Source of the DNA: Opisthorchis felineus
Lineage: Eukaryota; Platyhelminthes; Trematoda; Opisthorchiida; Opisthorchiidae
NCBI GenBank assembly: GCA_004794785.1
Contig: SJOL01006410.1
Coordinates: 370,755-434,754 of the forward strand
Direction of reading: 5' to 3'
Length of the DNA stretch: 64,000 nt
Positions 24,901 through 39,900 of the stretch are shown in pieces (positions within the stretch are counted from its first letter, which is position 1; the number at the start of each line of letters is the position of its first letter). The position numbers and the translations under genes are program-made. A model generated the notes under the pieces. That model made no database searches, was not told the DNA's origin, and was given only the letters and a program-made list of their open reading frames with translations.

Positions 24901-27900
24901 GAGGTATTTCAGGTTCTTTAGGACAAATGGAAAACAGGTATCGTCCACGATTGTACACTCCCATTGGTAAACCGCAACTGAGATGATTTGAGTGGACAAA
25001 CCCAAACAATAACTGGTCAACTTTAGCAGGTGTACGGTTGAATCCCAGGGTTACTAGCACGGGACGGGAGAAATCCTTTCAATAAACTTCCCAAAAGACT
25101 GAAAGACGCGCTGAATAGAATAGGTCTACTGTGGAAGAAATCCAGCGTACTAAATTTGGGCAAGGTACACGTATTTATTGGGGGGGGGGTGAACTTAGAA
25201 TCATTCGTTTGAGTTGTAGTCCCTACATTCAGGCAACTTTGCTTTTGGGTGATGATGCAAAAAAAGTCAATCGAAACAAAGGGTTAATTTATCGAATCCC
25301 CCCTGAAGATTTGTGAAATTGACAGTATGGGATTCCAAAAGTAGGCTCTTACTGGCCCATGACAAGTAGTTCTTCACTATATATATATATATATATATAC
25401 TGCAGAGCCCGTAGAATCTGCGCAAACGACAAACTTGGTGCTGAACTGCAGGCCATCCAGAGAACTTTCATAGAGAATGGTTATCCAGAGTAGTTCATAC
25501 GGCGGCATTCGGAAGACATTCAGTAGTAAAGAAGCCCAACAGTCGCAAAAAAAGCCGTTGTACATGCAGATACCATTTAAAAGTGACACGACTTCCGAAA
25601 AGCTAATTCGATACATGACGGCCTGTCTATGGTGAACGTTCAATGCAGCACAACTGAGGATGCTCTTCCATAGGGGTCTAATGCTCAATACGAACCTCAA
25701 GGATAGGGTACCGGTCCACGGTTCCTGTACGATTACATATTCATTTGTTTGCAACCAATTTGGGTTGGACGACACGAAGCTCAGAATATCTCAGAATCGA
25801 GGAACAGCTTTCGATTGGCCGAAGAGCCGGGGCAGCTAAGTACAAGCCCTATCGCCAGTCACCTGATCGATGCAAACCACCGGGTTATTGCGGCCAAGGC
25901 ACTCAGCGTAACCTATCAAGTACCGGAAAATTGACCGAAGGCTGTTTACCAACGAATGCTTGAAACAACCGAAGCGATCGCTATTCGGATAAGCGAGTCG
26001 TCTCTCCGCCAGCAAAAGATAAACATGAAACCTCTGACATTGTCTTGGCCCACGAACCAAACTTCTCCGTCAGTGTTGTTTTTATACCACAAGTATAGAA
26101 ATCTAGTCTTGTGTCTCATCGCTGTACTTGTCCGATGAGACGTGACTGTTCGCAGGCTCATGTTTTCTTACCAAAGTGGGAATACTCAGTGGACATCTGG
26201 AGTAACTCATATCAAAGTTCCCCAATAGACAGTTTGCGAAAGACTACCGACCTGAGGTCCGACGCGATACAGACTGGAATGTAAAGTAGACGTTAGAGGA
26301 ATCTTATGGGAACAGAGTAACAGATATGAAAGTTGGAATAGAAAACACACCCGTAATGTTAACGCACGGACGGAGTAGCCTTCGAACCGTTCCAAAGAAT
26401 CGACTCGTACGAAAATGTCCCCAAAATACTGTGCACATCCCGGTAAAGCCAAAAGATGATAAGCATCAGGGTTCGCACATTCAATTAATTTGGTTGATTT
26501 CGATACGTCTGGTTCCGCCAGACTATGCTCATCCAGACTGGTCATCCCACTGTCCAAAGGATTGGAACTGTGCAGTCGTGTTGAACGAGGCACAGAGGAT
26601 GTGTCAGATAGGGAAGGCGAGTCGGAGGAGAACGGACTGCTTGTGAAACTGCAGCTTGTGTGATTACTGGTTGTGGATGAGGGAGTCATACCAAATGGCG
26701 TAACAGACATGACTGTTTCCGGAACAGAGTTGGGAAGGTACAACTCGCACTTGACCTGTATCACCAACATGACAAAAGAAGAAGGGCAAGACTAGTCATC
26801 AATTGAATAGAAGTCCAACTGGCAAGAAGCTGTATATACAAACGACCAGATACATCGAGCCATCAAGCAAATATGCTACAAAAATCACATAAAACAGCAA
26901 CTGTTTCTGAACAATTGAGGGAAACAAGTGGGGCAACGAATGGTAAGTTAACTTTCTAAAGTTTATTACAAGGTAGCGTGTGATCCCAGTCATGACTCAT
27001 GAATTATTTTTTATGAAAAGGGCTGTTGGGCGTTGACATGAATAGCCTAGGAAAGTAGGGATATAGGAAGCATATGGTCGGGCCACTCGAATACTATCTC
27101 AGTTGAGCTGAGGCTATCAACAACTGTACGAACATCTGCTCGTTCTAGCTGCCATGAACTTCCCCGCTAAAATGAGGCGAATAGGCGGGGGACGACACCA
27201 ATTCAGCGGAGAGGCAGTCTCGACGGGAACCACACACAGGTAGGAAAACTAACTTCTGATGCATAAATGCCACTGGCAGTATGAAGGAATCATGTTTCTT
27301 AGCATCTAGAACAAGGATGCACCCCATTCTGTCGTCTCTACGTAAAGCCAAGTACCGGTGAAACACCGCCAACAGGTTAGTACCTCTGAGTCTTTTTCAA
27401 GCAGTACATCACTGAACTGAAACGGTTTTGCAAGTCAGACGATCCTTCGATATGTATCCAGCATGACCTGTGGAGGTTGATAGCTCGTGAACCATACGTC
27501 ATTGAACCCAGTGCCAAGACCAATGAGCCCAGTGGCTAAGACACGAGCTCAACAAAAACTTCAATTTATCAGTCATAAATCGTGTACCATAGGCACACTG
27601 GTTCCAGCTGCTACAGTTTTGATCACCGGAAAGTGGGAAAGTGTAGGACATACAGTGAAGCCTTGGAAGTGATGGCATGTTTAGTTAAGGGACAGAGAAA
27701 CTACGCATTGAAGACGATAGCATTGATGCACGAGCGCCACTGACTGCGCGATTATGCCATTTCTACCAGTGTCATTAGCCGCTGGTGAGTTGAGTCCCGG
27801 GGTCCCTATCCAGGGAGGCGGCAGTTATCGACCCGACTCAGTTTGCTGGTTGGTGTTTACATACTTCGTTACCAGGTGATACACTGCCCACCTCTCGGTG

Positions 27901-30900
27901 GCTTCCACTCAGAACAGAGCTGGGCGAAAAAAGCTCTGCGATGCAGACGACAGTTTGAATCTAATCACGGATTTTTTATAGTCGCCTGTCGAGACTTGAG
28001 CCACCGAGCATGATCTCCGTTCGTGTCCTTCTTTAGATTACAAGGCGTCTACGTGCGTCGAACTACTTGAGCTGATTTGTCATAGTTGCGGATAAGACTT
28101 TTTTTGGGAGAACGTGACAAGCTATCCGTGCACTGGCGTAGATAACTGATGAAACGAAGGAGTAGTACATGGTCTGCAGTTTAAATCGTCACCCCTGCAT
28201 CTCATGGAAGGTAGATTCGGAAATTAGTGACAGTATTCACACAACGTCCACGGAACCTGAGGAAGACGTTTGAGGATACTGACTCTTTCAAAAAATCTAC
28301 GCAAATGAGGAATTTGCTTTCGGGTCTGATAAGCTATAACCGCACTCCGCACTCAAATGCGCTCCTTTTCTTATCAGTTTTGACCACATTCATGTGATAC
28401 AAGTTAACTAGTCCACTGCCTAAAGTGTACACCGTACTCTGTCATTTTTGGGGCCGCTCAGTGTGCTTGTTTGTCGATTCGGAAGGTACTGTAAGGCAGA
28501 GCGACAACACGAAAGGCGGCTGAGAAAGATTCATCAGTTAGGACGTGACTCAGTCTCTTCAGTGACTCTGGTGTATCAATCATGAACACTCCAAGCACGT
28601 GTCTCTGTCGATGCGGCTATCCCTCCTCCCCCCACTGATCTGAACACCTGGGACACAGTTCAGTTCATCAAGTGCGCTCTCGACGCAGACAATAAACCTA
28701 TTGCCGAAGTGAAATTTCAACCGCGATGACGTCAAATCTTCCGATAAGATGCTGATAGACCGCAAGGAAACGCAGTGCACTTCGAGTCTGTCAACATCAG
28801 TCTACAGATTTGATTTTGCCATGACCAAACAAAGAAAATTCGATGAAGAGAGTAAGTGCTGGTCCACCGATGTTCCTGAACCCTGAGACATTACAAAAAG
28901 CATTCCTGGCAATAATTGGTATATACTTTCGCATATACTAACCGACTATCGCGTAATGAGTGAAAAGGAAAGAGAAAGACTGAAGGTTTTGCGACTTTTT
29001 TGGAAATCCGCCAACCAGACTACTGTACTCGTTTGGTTGATGCCTGCGTATGTACTAATCGCTGTCCACTTTCATCGCTAGTCAACTTCACGTGCACATA
29101 GAATTGAAAAGTACATATCGTACTTTCACAAACGGGTTGAAGTACCCCGCGCAAAAGTACCAATTAGCGCAACAAAGGTAGTAAAGAAGTGGTGTGGGAG
29201 ACTGCAGCAGAAAACTGAATAATAGTCGTGAGGGGTGAAGGTATTTTGAGTGTCCACGTGTTTTGCTATGTGATATGAAGACGGAAGTACGAGCATGGAC
29301 GTAGTTAATAGTATAATATTAGAATTATGAACAACTAGAAAACCGTATCAAACACAGGGGTCCAACCAAACAATTCTTCCTCAGAATATATGCACAAAGG
29401 AAGGTTTACCGCTGAGATAAGCAAGACTGCATAAGTGGTACCTCCTCTCTATAATAAACGGTCTCTTGTTCAACAAAACCTGTTAAACGCGACCATACGG
29501 CTATGAATCACAATCACAGATCTGCTGATCGAGTGCTTCTCTCCCCCCCCCCAAATCACTGACCCTCTGAATTACACCAAACACACTGAGAAAATTGTTC
29601 ATTTTTTGTTCAAGTTCAATAAATGGATGTGTAAGAAAATAGAACATCAACGTCTCCAAACCGCAACACGTGGAAACCGGGAGGAAAATACTCCACAAGG
29701 GGTGGACGATTTTCTGTTTAAGATACACCAGGTCTTTTTAGAAGCTGGGGCTCCTACGATGTCATTTGTTGCTCAACTAAATCACGTATTTGATCCTTCA
29801 CATATCGCAAAATGAAACTGTTGACATATTATAACCAGAAGGGGTAAACAACGACAAACACATGAACCAATCGTTTACTCAATTAGACCAGACCCCACAT
29901 TGTTCCACTGAACAGTTCGCTTTGTTCACCATCTATTGGTGTGGCGTTTATCTACAGGAGTGTAACTTTGGTTTAGGTTGGTGTCGATGAGTATGCTAAA
30001 GAGTAAAGCCCAAATTGCCTCACAAGAGTGGAGTGTGTGTAAAATAATGGCTGGGAGAGCTGTCTTGCTTCGTAATAGATCAGTGAAGGTGCTTTTTTCA
30101 GACCTGAGGTGTCCACCACGTTTGATGAATGTTGTCAGGTGCATCGCAGGTAGAGGCTAAAACAATAGGTTCTCATAGATGTAACCTGGAACGGACTAAG
30201 ATATCATGAATCTTCCGTTGTTTGATGGTTCCGGTTCAGATGACCGAGGTAGGTTGACTGTGCTAATCCACTGTATTCCATAGCGACGGTGACTCTATTT
30301 GGCGCAAACTTGGTGAAAACTGGGCAATAACAGAAGGAAGGGGAGCTACGGTGGGTAATACTAAGCTTGGCGTACTCCCATCTGAAGCCACTTCATTCCC
30401 CCTTAATGTGGTTGGAAATCCTATAAGAGATGATAAGTAATTGTTCGAGGAGGTGATCCGTCAGTCTTGTTCGGAGTGCCTGGCTTAAAGTTTTAACACG
30501 TTTATATATATATATATATATATCACATGCCACCCAGGTGAATGGTGTGAAGGAGCTAATCGGTTCCGCTTTGACTGGTTAGGTATGTTCACAAGGCGTA
30601 GTCAGTTTGATTTTGATCTTCTTTTTCCAGGTTTTTAGCGCCTTTTGCGCCAGATCCTACCTGTCAAGCACCATTCATCAGATTGGCGATTGATCGCGTG
30701 GCTGTTGATCTGTTCGCCGAGCTTGGCAATTGATTCCATTCACTAGAACCTACGGTTGGCACGCTCGTTGGGTAGGGATGAAAACAAACGTACAGGTGCA
30801 GATACAAATCAGTGATTGGTAGAGTAGCAATGTTGTCGCTGAAGCAAAGCACATAGACAAAGGCCTATTAATACGCTACTTTTGACAGTGTCAATCACGT

Positions 30901-33900
30901 GTTGGCAAGGATGAGTAGAGGACGTCACAATCAGTAGTGTTTGAAAAGTAGTAGTTATTGCATACTCTGTCGAGAAAACCATTAGTCAAACCCACATGCC
31001 AATCGAGAGATGTCGCTACAACACAAGACACACTAGTAACCTCATCATTGACAGAAACACTCAGCTGAATGCTTTTCAAAGGTGCTTGGTTATTTGGATA
31101 CAGTGTTATTGCGAAAAGAAATGTTGACGAAAGAGTGAGATCCAGTGATAACTTTGAAGCAATTCCGAAACTCGATTAGGCTATCTGAATAATACCTGAT
31201 AGGAACGACCTTCCTGGGGGTGATCGGTGCACATATCTTGTATGATCATTCCGTTGCGAAGAGGCTAGACCTCATCGTTGTGCGACGGTCTGTGTAATTC
31301 GGAAACCCAGTGGGTGATATAATATGTCCAGATAGCACCACATAATGTCCAGTACCGAACTGACCAATGGATTAAAGTCTGACAAATAGTCTCCTCACTG
31401 CCTCGCCGGTTACGCTTGACTACGCAAAGGCTAGAGGTATACTGACGAATAAAATCCATCTAGTCCTGATGACCAGTCCGCACAAAGTTCACATGAGGCT
31501 CCCTGACAGCTCATAATTTTATACCTCTTCATACTATAACATACCCAGAAGATGACTTACTACCGACTTCCCAGCGACTGGGATAAGCACACAGAAATTC
31601 GTTAGGAACGGGCTCTGTGAGGTGGATAGAACCACTCTTCAGCTCAAGATTAAACTTGACACAGCCAAGGAAGCGATTTTGTTGACTATGACGGAAACGT
31701 ACTATACCTTCGGTGTATTTAGCATCTTCACAGGAGCAGGAAAAACTGAAGCGTGAACACATACACGGCCCATGATATAAACTCATGGGCTGGCCAACAC
31801 ACGCGTGACAAAAGATGAACTCGTACGCACGAACTGGTGTAGTCTTTCAATTGAATAATGGAAGGATTGAAGGTTGGAAGGACACTTCAGCCGGCGACAA
31901 CCAAACCAAGAAGTATCCACATTCACGAAAGAAATTACACACTTCCCGATTACTTGCGTGTAGAAAACATCTTATGAGTGAAGTTCGCCGAAACGAAACA
32001 AAACCTCAGGTTAGGGTATTGTCCTACCGGCCCAAATTAGGTAGGATAGTTAAAGGTTAACTTGTATGTCTATACGCAGATTAAAGGCTGACTGTTACAC
32101 CTCGACAATTGTCGCTATTTTCAGAAAGGGTTCGAGAACATTGCCGAAAAAGTATGGTATAATCCCATTAATCATTGCCGTATGCACACTGTCGGCGATT
32201 CACACCAGCGATGAAGCAGGGCTGCATAGTGCTCCTCGGCCTTTGGATGTAGCTTGATCGAGCGTTATGGAGCATTGTCCTTAGTGCTGTTGACTGGAAA
32301 TCGAGTAAGCCGACATTTATAGACGTCCTTTCTAGTATGCTGAGGTGACTAATGAGACGGATGTTCCTCCTATCAACATTCGAAGCTGCCTTTGCTTCAC
32401 GAACGAAAACGCTGCCATTCAAGTTTGCGATGTGCTGACCATAGTCTCACCCTAAAGCAATCTGAGAGAACTGGTGGAACTAAACGCATTTATAACCAAC
32501 GTCCCTTTGACGTATGTCCCGAGTTTCTTTTTTAATAGCCTACTGGATAGCTTATTGTTTAACGAGAGGGTTAATTGTATGTACTAAGTTTATAAACCGT
32601 TTAAACGAAGCCTAATTTCCCTGAATCATATTTTGTTTGTTTCATTCGCGCATGCCTACAGACGTGCACACCAGTTAAACTGGACGCCGAATGACCAAAC
32701 GAGGGGACAATATGTTAGGACGAACGTAGCCATGAAATATTGACACAGTCCGCTACCATATTCGTGTTTGTTTGATAACGCGATATGGGAAACAGGCAAC
32801 ACAGGGAACTTACCACTTGCTGTTCAACCAACTTTGTGATCATCACTATGGCTGGAGCATGTGAATGCCACACCATCCGCCAAAAGTCAACGACTGTGTG
32901 GGACATTGGACCTTGAGTCGCAATGAATGCGTTAGGTTGACCACCATAGCCCTAAGAGAACAAAAAGGAGTAGCAACAACAAAGGTACTAGTAGGCCTAA
33001 AGTACCAGAATGGACCCAAATCTGATTGATGAAACACCTCCCTGGACGGCTCTGTGCAGTGACTTTTGGACAACTCAATAGCTAATAAAAAGGAAGCATT
33101 ACATTCAATAGATTTTGAATTCTGAAAACACCGGAACGGTCATTCGCACCTATTGCGCACATGATTTCGCTTGTATGTGGTCAGCGAGCAAGCAAGTTGT
33201 TCAGTCAGCTGATGGTAACTGCAGAGTCTAACCATAAATTAGATGACATCATCATCATCATTGACAGTAATAAACTAGTAAAACGTACTGGTGCTTAACT
33301 GTCATAGCTATTAGATGACAACAAAGAAGTAATTTCAGATAGACCGAACCATCAAATAAAAAGGTTGACATCACTAGCATCGAGGCCAAACGCCCAGCGG
33401 CTGATGAAACTGTTAAACCGAAAGTAACAAATGGCAACAATAGTCAAAGTGGTGACGAAGAATGAAGTAGACAATGCCTGAAACCGAGGAGATCAGTGAA
33501 ACTACTATTCCACTGTACCTACACTGTCTGTTGATCAACGGCAGTTTGTTCCGACCAGCCCATGGCAGATTGTGTGGGGGAGATGCGATACCATACCGAA
33601 ACGTAAAGGAATTAGGGAACGACAGTGTGTTCAATACGGTGCAAGTGTTCACTATGATGTCATGATGCTGAAGCCGGTGGATCGCTGTGAACGGACCTGT
33701 GAAAGCTTGCCCAACTATCTTATTTCATGGTACAACCGTTCTAGCACGCGCGACTCTGGATCCAGACGAAACCAACCGATAGTAGTTGCGTACGACGGGA
33801 TTATAGTAGCTCATCAACTACGAGATACTCAGAACAGCAATCCAGGAAATTATACCAACCAATTAGAAGCGTCCGAAGAAGATAATGACAACAGTTGTGA

Positions 33901-36900
33901 TGGTGCCGAATACGAAAAACACTAAAGGACGCGATCAAAAAATGGAACTGTCTGGATATTGGTGTGAACAAAAATATTAGATACCTGGAGCGCTGTGCGC
34001 CAGAACGAAACCGGCCAGCCTTGGGATGCAGTTATCTGGAATTATATGGCTCTGAAAACAATTCAAAGTAGTCGCTTTTTTAAGTGTATATTCCGTGAAG
34101 TAGTCGACCGATATGGGAGCGAAAAACATGTCGTCTCGAATAAATTGTTATCTTACTGTACGAATATCCGGTTGTTCAAACTAAATTAAGATAGTTCAGG
34201 AGCTTAACCGAGCGGATCACTTGTTTCTGAATGTGAATGGGATCACACATGTGGAAAGTATGCGTGTTCGGAAAGGTAGAATGGCCACATAACCCCAAGC
34301 CGTAATTGGGCTGGCCGTAACATATAACATGACGACACTAATATAATCATCCTCCAGCAGAGAACGCTGCGGAGAGTAGAGTGGCATCTTTTCAGAGATG
34401 CCACTGTTGATGATGAAACAGGTCTGAGCAACTTGCCAATGTCAGTTTTCGGATGTAGTTTACAGTAACGGACATACAACGTCAAGCAAACATTTTCTCA
34501 GTTGTCCATATAAGCATTGGAAGTTACAGGGTTATTACACGAAATATGAGCCTAAAGCCTCACATACACGAAAGGACTGGGAAGATTTAGTTAAAATGGG
34601 ATCCAGCTTTTCTGGACTAACGCTAGTGTGGGAATATGCGAGCATAATACTACTTACGTGGATATAGTTGGCATTGATGTAACTTGTGGCAGGATCGTTA
34701 TTCAGTATTGGCAATATAACTCTTGTTGAGTAATCTGACGGGGGAAAAGAAAAAAGTGTTTGCGCATCAAAGGACAGAGGAAGGTAATTTTTGATGGAAT
34801 TAGTTACACAGTACAAAACAGTAGATTATCCGCTAGTTTTCTGCTAAACACCAATTCTGACTGTTTTTGAAACCTCCGTGAAACCTTGTAGTGAATTCAG
34901 TCAGTCCGGAGGCTCAGAATGGTGAAAGCGTCCCTTACAGGAAAAGGTTTTTATTTGGAAGGGAAAATCAACTAACTCCTCAGTTACGAGTGGTAATGGG
35001 AAGGCGTTCGAGTCGAATAGTTAATTTTCGAAGAAATTTGTCAGGTTTGCATTTCAAAGTATTCTGCCTTTAGTCAGGCTTGTTTGAAACATAATTCAGT
35101 CGTATGATGCTACTAGGACCACAGTGCTCACTTTTTAAGCGGAACCTTAGTCACTGAGGACTCTTCCATGGCCCTTCAGTCCAGTCCGCCTTCCTGTCAT
35201 CAGCTACCCTACATTCTTTTGGGTTAATCGAATGCTGATCTTCAAAGCCTTCTGTCACACAACGAGCAACATCTACAATGAGATGTAGATTCTACCAAAC
35301 AGCAAAACCGGCACACTATTCAACTGTCATACCCATTGTAGTCGAGCGCAATCCAAAAGTAGAAGAATGGGCTTTGACCTCAACGTCGTGATACCGATGG
35401 ATTGCAAAGTCGGGATTACTAACTGCGTGAAACTGGTGTGCACTTTCAACGCGACGCTACTTTTCACGTTCAGATGATCATAATAACCGAGTTGTCACGA
35501 AAAGAAAGCTTACTTGAAACCTGGTCTGAAGGTGTAGTTGGCGACTAACGTTACAACGTGACCACGTATGGTTTGCTTGAAACGAAATTTTATAGAAGGC
35601 ATACATTATGAGGTATTACACAGTTTTGAGTGGTAATTGGGACAGAATGCTACTCTTTACGATTATAAAAGTGATTCAAGAGGACGTCACCAATCATTTG
35701 AAATACGTACATCAGACCACAGTAAAATCATACAGTGTTATGGCACAGCTTCACTCGTTGCCTCACTATCCTTCCAGTTACCAAAAAGTGTCATAGATGG
35801 GGGGATTGACGTTGAGAAAGTTCCGACCCCGCTTAAGTGACCCGAGGTAGCCTTGCGTTGCAGTCAAGACATGAACCATGATCCTTTTTTAATTTCCATT
35901 CCGTTTGCATGTTCACTTGTAATTTGGTCGCAGTTGGTGCTCCTTCAAGCGTATCTTGAATAGACGTCAGCAACACATGCTTGCTAGTCATTGATCAAGA
36001 AGGTGTATTTGGAGGTATCGCAACGCTAAGGCTGCGTCAAGGTATGTGGGTGGTCTGGTATAACGATATGCGACTGGGCACAGATCTATGCACGTATCTT
36101 TAAAAAGGTGAAAAGTTCTATGTCTTCATTACTTCCAAACCCTTTCATTCTTTATCTTTAACATCTTCGGATTAGCTGACTAGTGTCCTGTGACATCATT
36201 CCGAATGAGCTAAAGCGATCGCACCTTATCTTCAGCGACCGGAACTACCACCTTTCTCACGACAGGATAAGCTAAGGACCAGCGTCTTACAGCTGAGTCT
36301 ACAGCCACACAACTGAGGTGTCATCGAACGATTCACTTCACCAATACGTTGTGTGAAAGTTATTTGAGAGTCTTGTCGTGAGATGTAATTCATTCTTTCG
36401 TCTATTTTACTGTTTGCCACGTGTACACTTTTTCCACGCGCACGAAACTGATTTAGCGTGCAACCGCATTGTTCTCATTGCACTGTTCAACTGGATCAGA
36501 GAAAAACACCGTGTTTTAAAGAGACTATAGTCTGTTGAACTTTTCAGAGGAGTGGTTTTTGGGAGGATTTAGGGGTGTACACATAACCTACATGGTATCT
36601 ATTCTTGGGAATTAAGTTTTGAGGTCTTGGCTAGAAAAACTAGATCATCCACTGCTGAATCCGTCTCCCAAGGTAAATACTAGGATTTGACCAATCGTCG
36701 AACGTTAGTTCAGTCGTCAAACTCAATAGCCAGTACCAGGGACAGACATTGGGACTAGCCTAGACGTAAGGTTAACCTGTTTCTCCCTAGATAAGTAGGC
36801 CTGTTCATTTGGAGGGCTTCTTGTTTTCGCCAAACTGTCATTTGCATACCCATTTGGCTTTGACGGGAGACTCACCTGGAACCCAGCTGAATCTCTCGTT

Positions 36901-39900
36901 TATCATGTTCTTAAGCAATTGAATGTGCTGTACCAGGCCACCTCATGTTTCGGTTAGTACGATATTCGAGACATTGTAGTACATTGTTCAGATGTAACAT
37001 ATTACTCAGAAGGTTGCCGAAGACTCTTCGACAGACCACGACCGATTTCACCCTTCTTGGGGCTCACCAGGTACGTGCAGTTCCCGAGTTTCCGTCAAAA
37101 TTATGTGCTACTTGAATGCAAATTGGACGGAATTAGCCAAATACTCTCAGTAGCATACGAATTTGTTCTTGACGGGAGGCCATTGTAAACGAGCGATGCG
37201 GTTGCATTCAGTTGAGTAATGGTATGTTCATGGAGAAGACAAAAAGTGGTCGCTTTAAAGGCTCTCCGGTCGGAGGGGGGCGAATCGAGGGTATATCATT
37301 GTTTGAATTATTTCCGATAAAAATTCCTCGTCACCATCATCGACAAGACCATTTACACGTAGGGAAATCAGTTCATTCGTTACAAATTCGTCCACTGAAG
37401 ATAAGATAACTGGGAGTGAAGGACTGCAGCATTCTGGCGATCGTTTGGATTGCCCAAACTTAGAACTGGTACTACGGACACCTTGGTAGAGGCTCTAACT
37501 AAAGCGTCTGACTGTTGAGAAACATCGAGCAGACTGTTATCGAGATAAACAAACTGGTTTTAATAAGGTTTCCCAAGTTTGCTCCAGATTCTATTAAATG
37601 ATAGAACAAAGAACGAAAGTAAGATATCAACATATCAACACCCTGTCATCCCATCAGAGAATGGAAGCTGAATGAAATGGGATTGCTCTCTGTGTTATAG
37701 ACACCAGGGCCAGTGAAAGCATAGGATTTGTACAACTACTTTATCTGAAAGCAATTCAGTGGCCACTGTACATGTCATTAACTATTGAATAAACGGTTCC
37801 CACTACTCGTGAACTAGGAACTGACGGCCCGAACAACCGTCTCAGAATCTATTCTATCAAGCCATTTAATGTGAGCAAAAGGTAGCAGACAAATTCTCAT
37901 CACGAGGGATACCAGCGCTTGGCGCCAGATAGTTCGGACTTTCCAAGGCGGATTAGAGGAATCTACCTGGGAATAAACATGAGCTCCCATCTTCGCGCAG
38001 AGGAAATTACTGAGTCTTGCATTTTAAACGTCTTGGTTTCATGCAAGAAAACAATAAAGTAAACAAGACTGGTGAACTTATGGCTACAGGAGTCGATGTT
38101 ACATGGACTGAGTAAATATCCAAGGTCATATCACTGCTAACCCCCCACGCATCGCCACTTAACTGTGCGCTAGTGATCTCACATCGAATGGTGACGGGAC
38201 GCACAGCGAGGATAGATAACGACTCATTCCGTGATTTAATATTTTCAACCACAGCTCACTGGTCAGGAGCTCAGAATCAAATCAAGATCTCAGACGAGGT
38301 CACTTTTGGTCGGACCCCTCACCTGGTCTCTTCGGAGTATGGAGGCATAATTTCTGAATGCGCGCACGGTGAACAAAACAAAGCAACCTGTGCAAACGCC
38401 ATCAAACAGCTCGATAATAAAAGTCGTTTAGAGTCTACTGAAACAAAAACAGAACCCTTTGGAGAAAGGGTGGTTCAATTACTCACGAGAGGTATGAGTT
38501 ACACTCGATGAGGTCTTAACACTATTTAGACAGCGGGAACAATGTTCTAAAGGTCTTCCGTTGTAAATTCACTGCAGCACGCAGTCAGAAGCCTAAATGA
38601 ACAGAATATGGACCGTGGCAAACGTCCATGAAGGCGCCAGTGTTTGGTTAGATAGTGATGATGGTTCCACGCTGTTATGTCACGGTGAGTCACGAAGATT
38701 CGGTATTTGTTGCATGCGGATTAGTCCAGTAGATCGAATCCACACAGTGACCAATTAAAAACAAAACCTTACCAGAGAACCGGTGAATGAAAACAGCGTG
38801 ACATTCATAATCCATGTCCTAGTTATGTCTAGTTGTCAGTTCAATCGATAACTGCAAACGCAGGTGGTGTGCATAAGCACATACATGCGGTTGCAAAATC
38901 GAAAACTCCGAGAGGCTTAGGAAAGCGTGACCGAATAGAACACGCATGAGCGGAGAACAACGACCAGGAAAGGAACAAGGAACCTAATCAACTGGCTTCA
39001 CAGTGACATGTCCGTATGTTTGGAAATCACATCAAAACATCAATGCGATTGCGTTTGAACGTGTTTTTTGCCGACGAAACAATAAACTGATTGAAGTCAG
39101 GAACTGAATTGCTCGTGAGCAGTAGTCAGCATGCTGGAAGCTTACGCATGTGCGGCGAAGTATGAGCAGGTACTGATGGACATTGCTATAGACTGGATTC
39201 CACAGGACACAGGGATCTTTGGAGGATCAGCAGTCGGTTTGGCCATGCTAGTATATGACTTGGAAGATTAAGGTATTTACTGTAGAAAAAACATGAATGG
39301 GGCTAGGGAAAGACCTACGGAAAAGACCTACTACGATCATAGCACTGACGACTAGAACATCACTGATATCGACCAACAGCCTGTAGCGTCTCGAGGCAAA
39401 CACAAAGAAGACCCCGGGAGACCCATTCTATGAGGCAAGGCGCACCGAAAGAACATTGGGTTTTCGTAATAGTTTTTATATCACTTTGACAGGTATAAGG
39501 TTCACCACCACTCTACCTGCGCCACTTTGAAGAGGGCATGGGAAACAGCACCCTTTTCAGCATCTGATGACTTAGCATGCGGGACACATGATCAAGCTAA
39601 CACAGCTTGTGATACTGGACATACTCTTCAGCTACACAACCCAGTACTCGGGTGCGTCAGTACCAACCTGGACCAGTTACAGTTATGGGACAACAGCTAT
39701 TAAAGACCTGGAAAAGTGATCGTTCTACTGTCTATATCCATAAAACAAACCAGCCTGCACCACCTTCCTAGGAAAGTTTGGTACATGCTGCAGGTCGGAA
39801 CACAAAAGAAACTATGATCGCAAACTTCCGGAGGACTTTCTGGTGAGTAAGCGCGTTGGGGAGGAAAAAGCGTTCAACTGAATCAGATGCACCTTGGTTC

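Larger units (their letters stand above)
21980..26345. other. Phosphatase intron 5 (about 4.4 kb)
   Basis: This intron lies between the exon ending at 26351 and the exon starting at 21968. It starts with GTGTGT and ends with a pyrimidine-rich TTTTATTCTAG. It holds an AT microsatellite at 25378-25399 and a Penelope GIY-YIG remnant at 25749-26100. Otherwise I see only short frames. Confidence 0.7.
26760..32810. other. Phosphatase intron 4 (about 6.1 kb)
   Basis: It begins with GTAAGT at 32813 and ends with ATACAG at 26756. It holds a TA microsatellite (30502-30523), a repeat tail at 30685-30740, and a stretch near 27790-27900 with a repeat-like look (GTTGAGTCCCGGGGTCCC and TCGACCCGACTCAG). No nested gene is supported. 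Confidence 0.7.
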
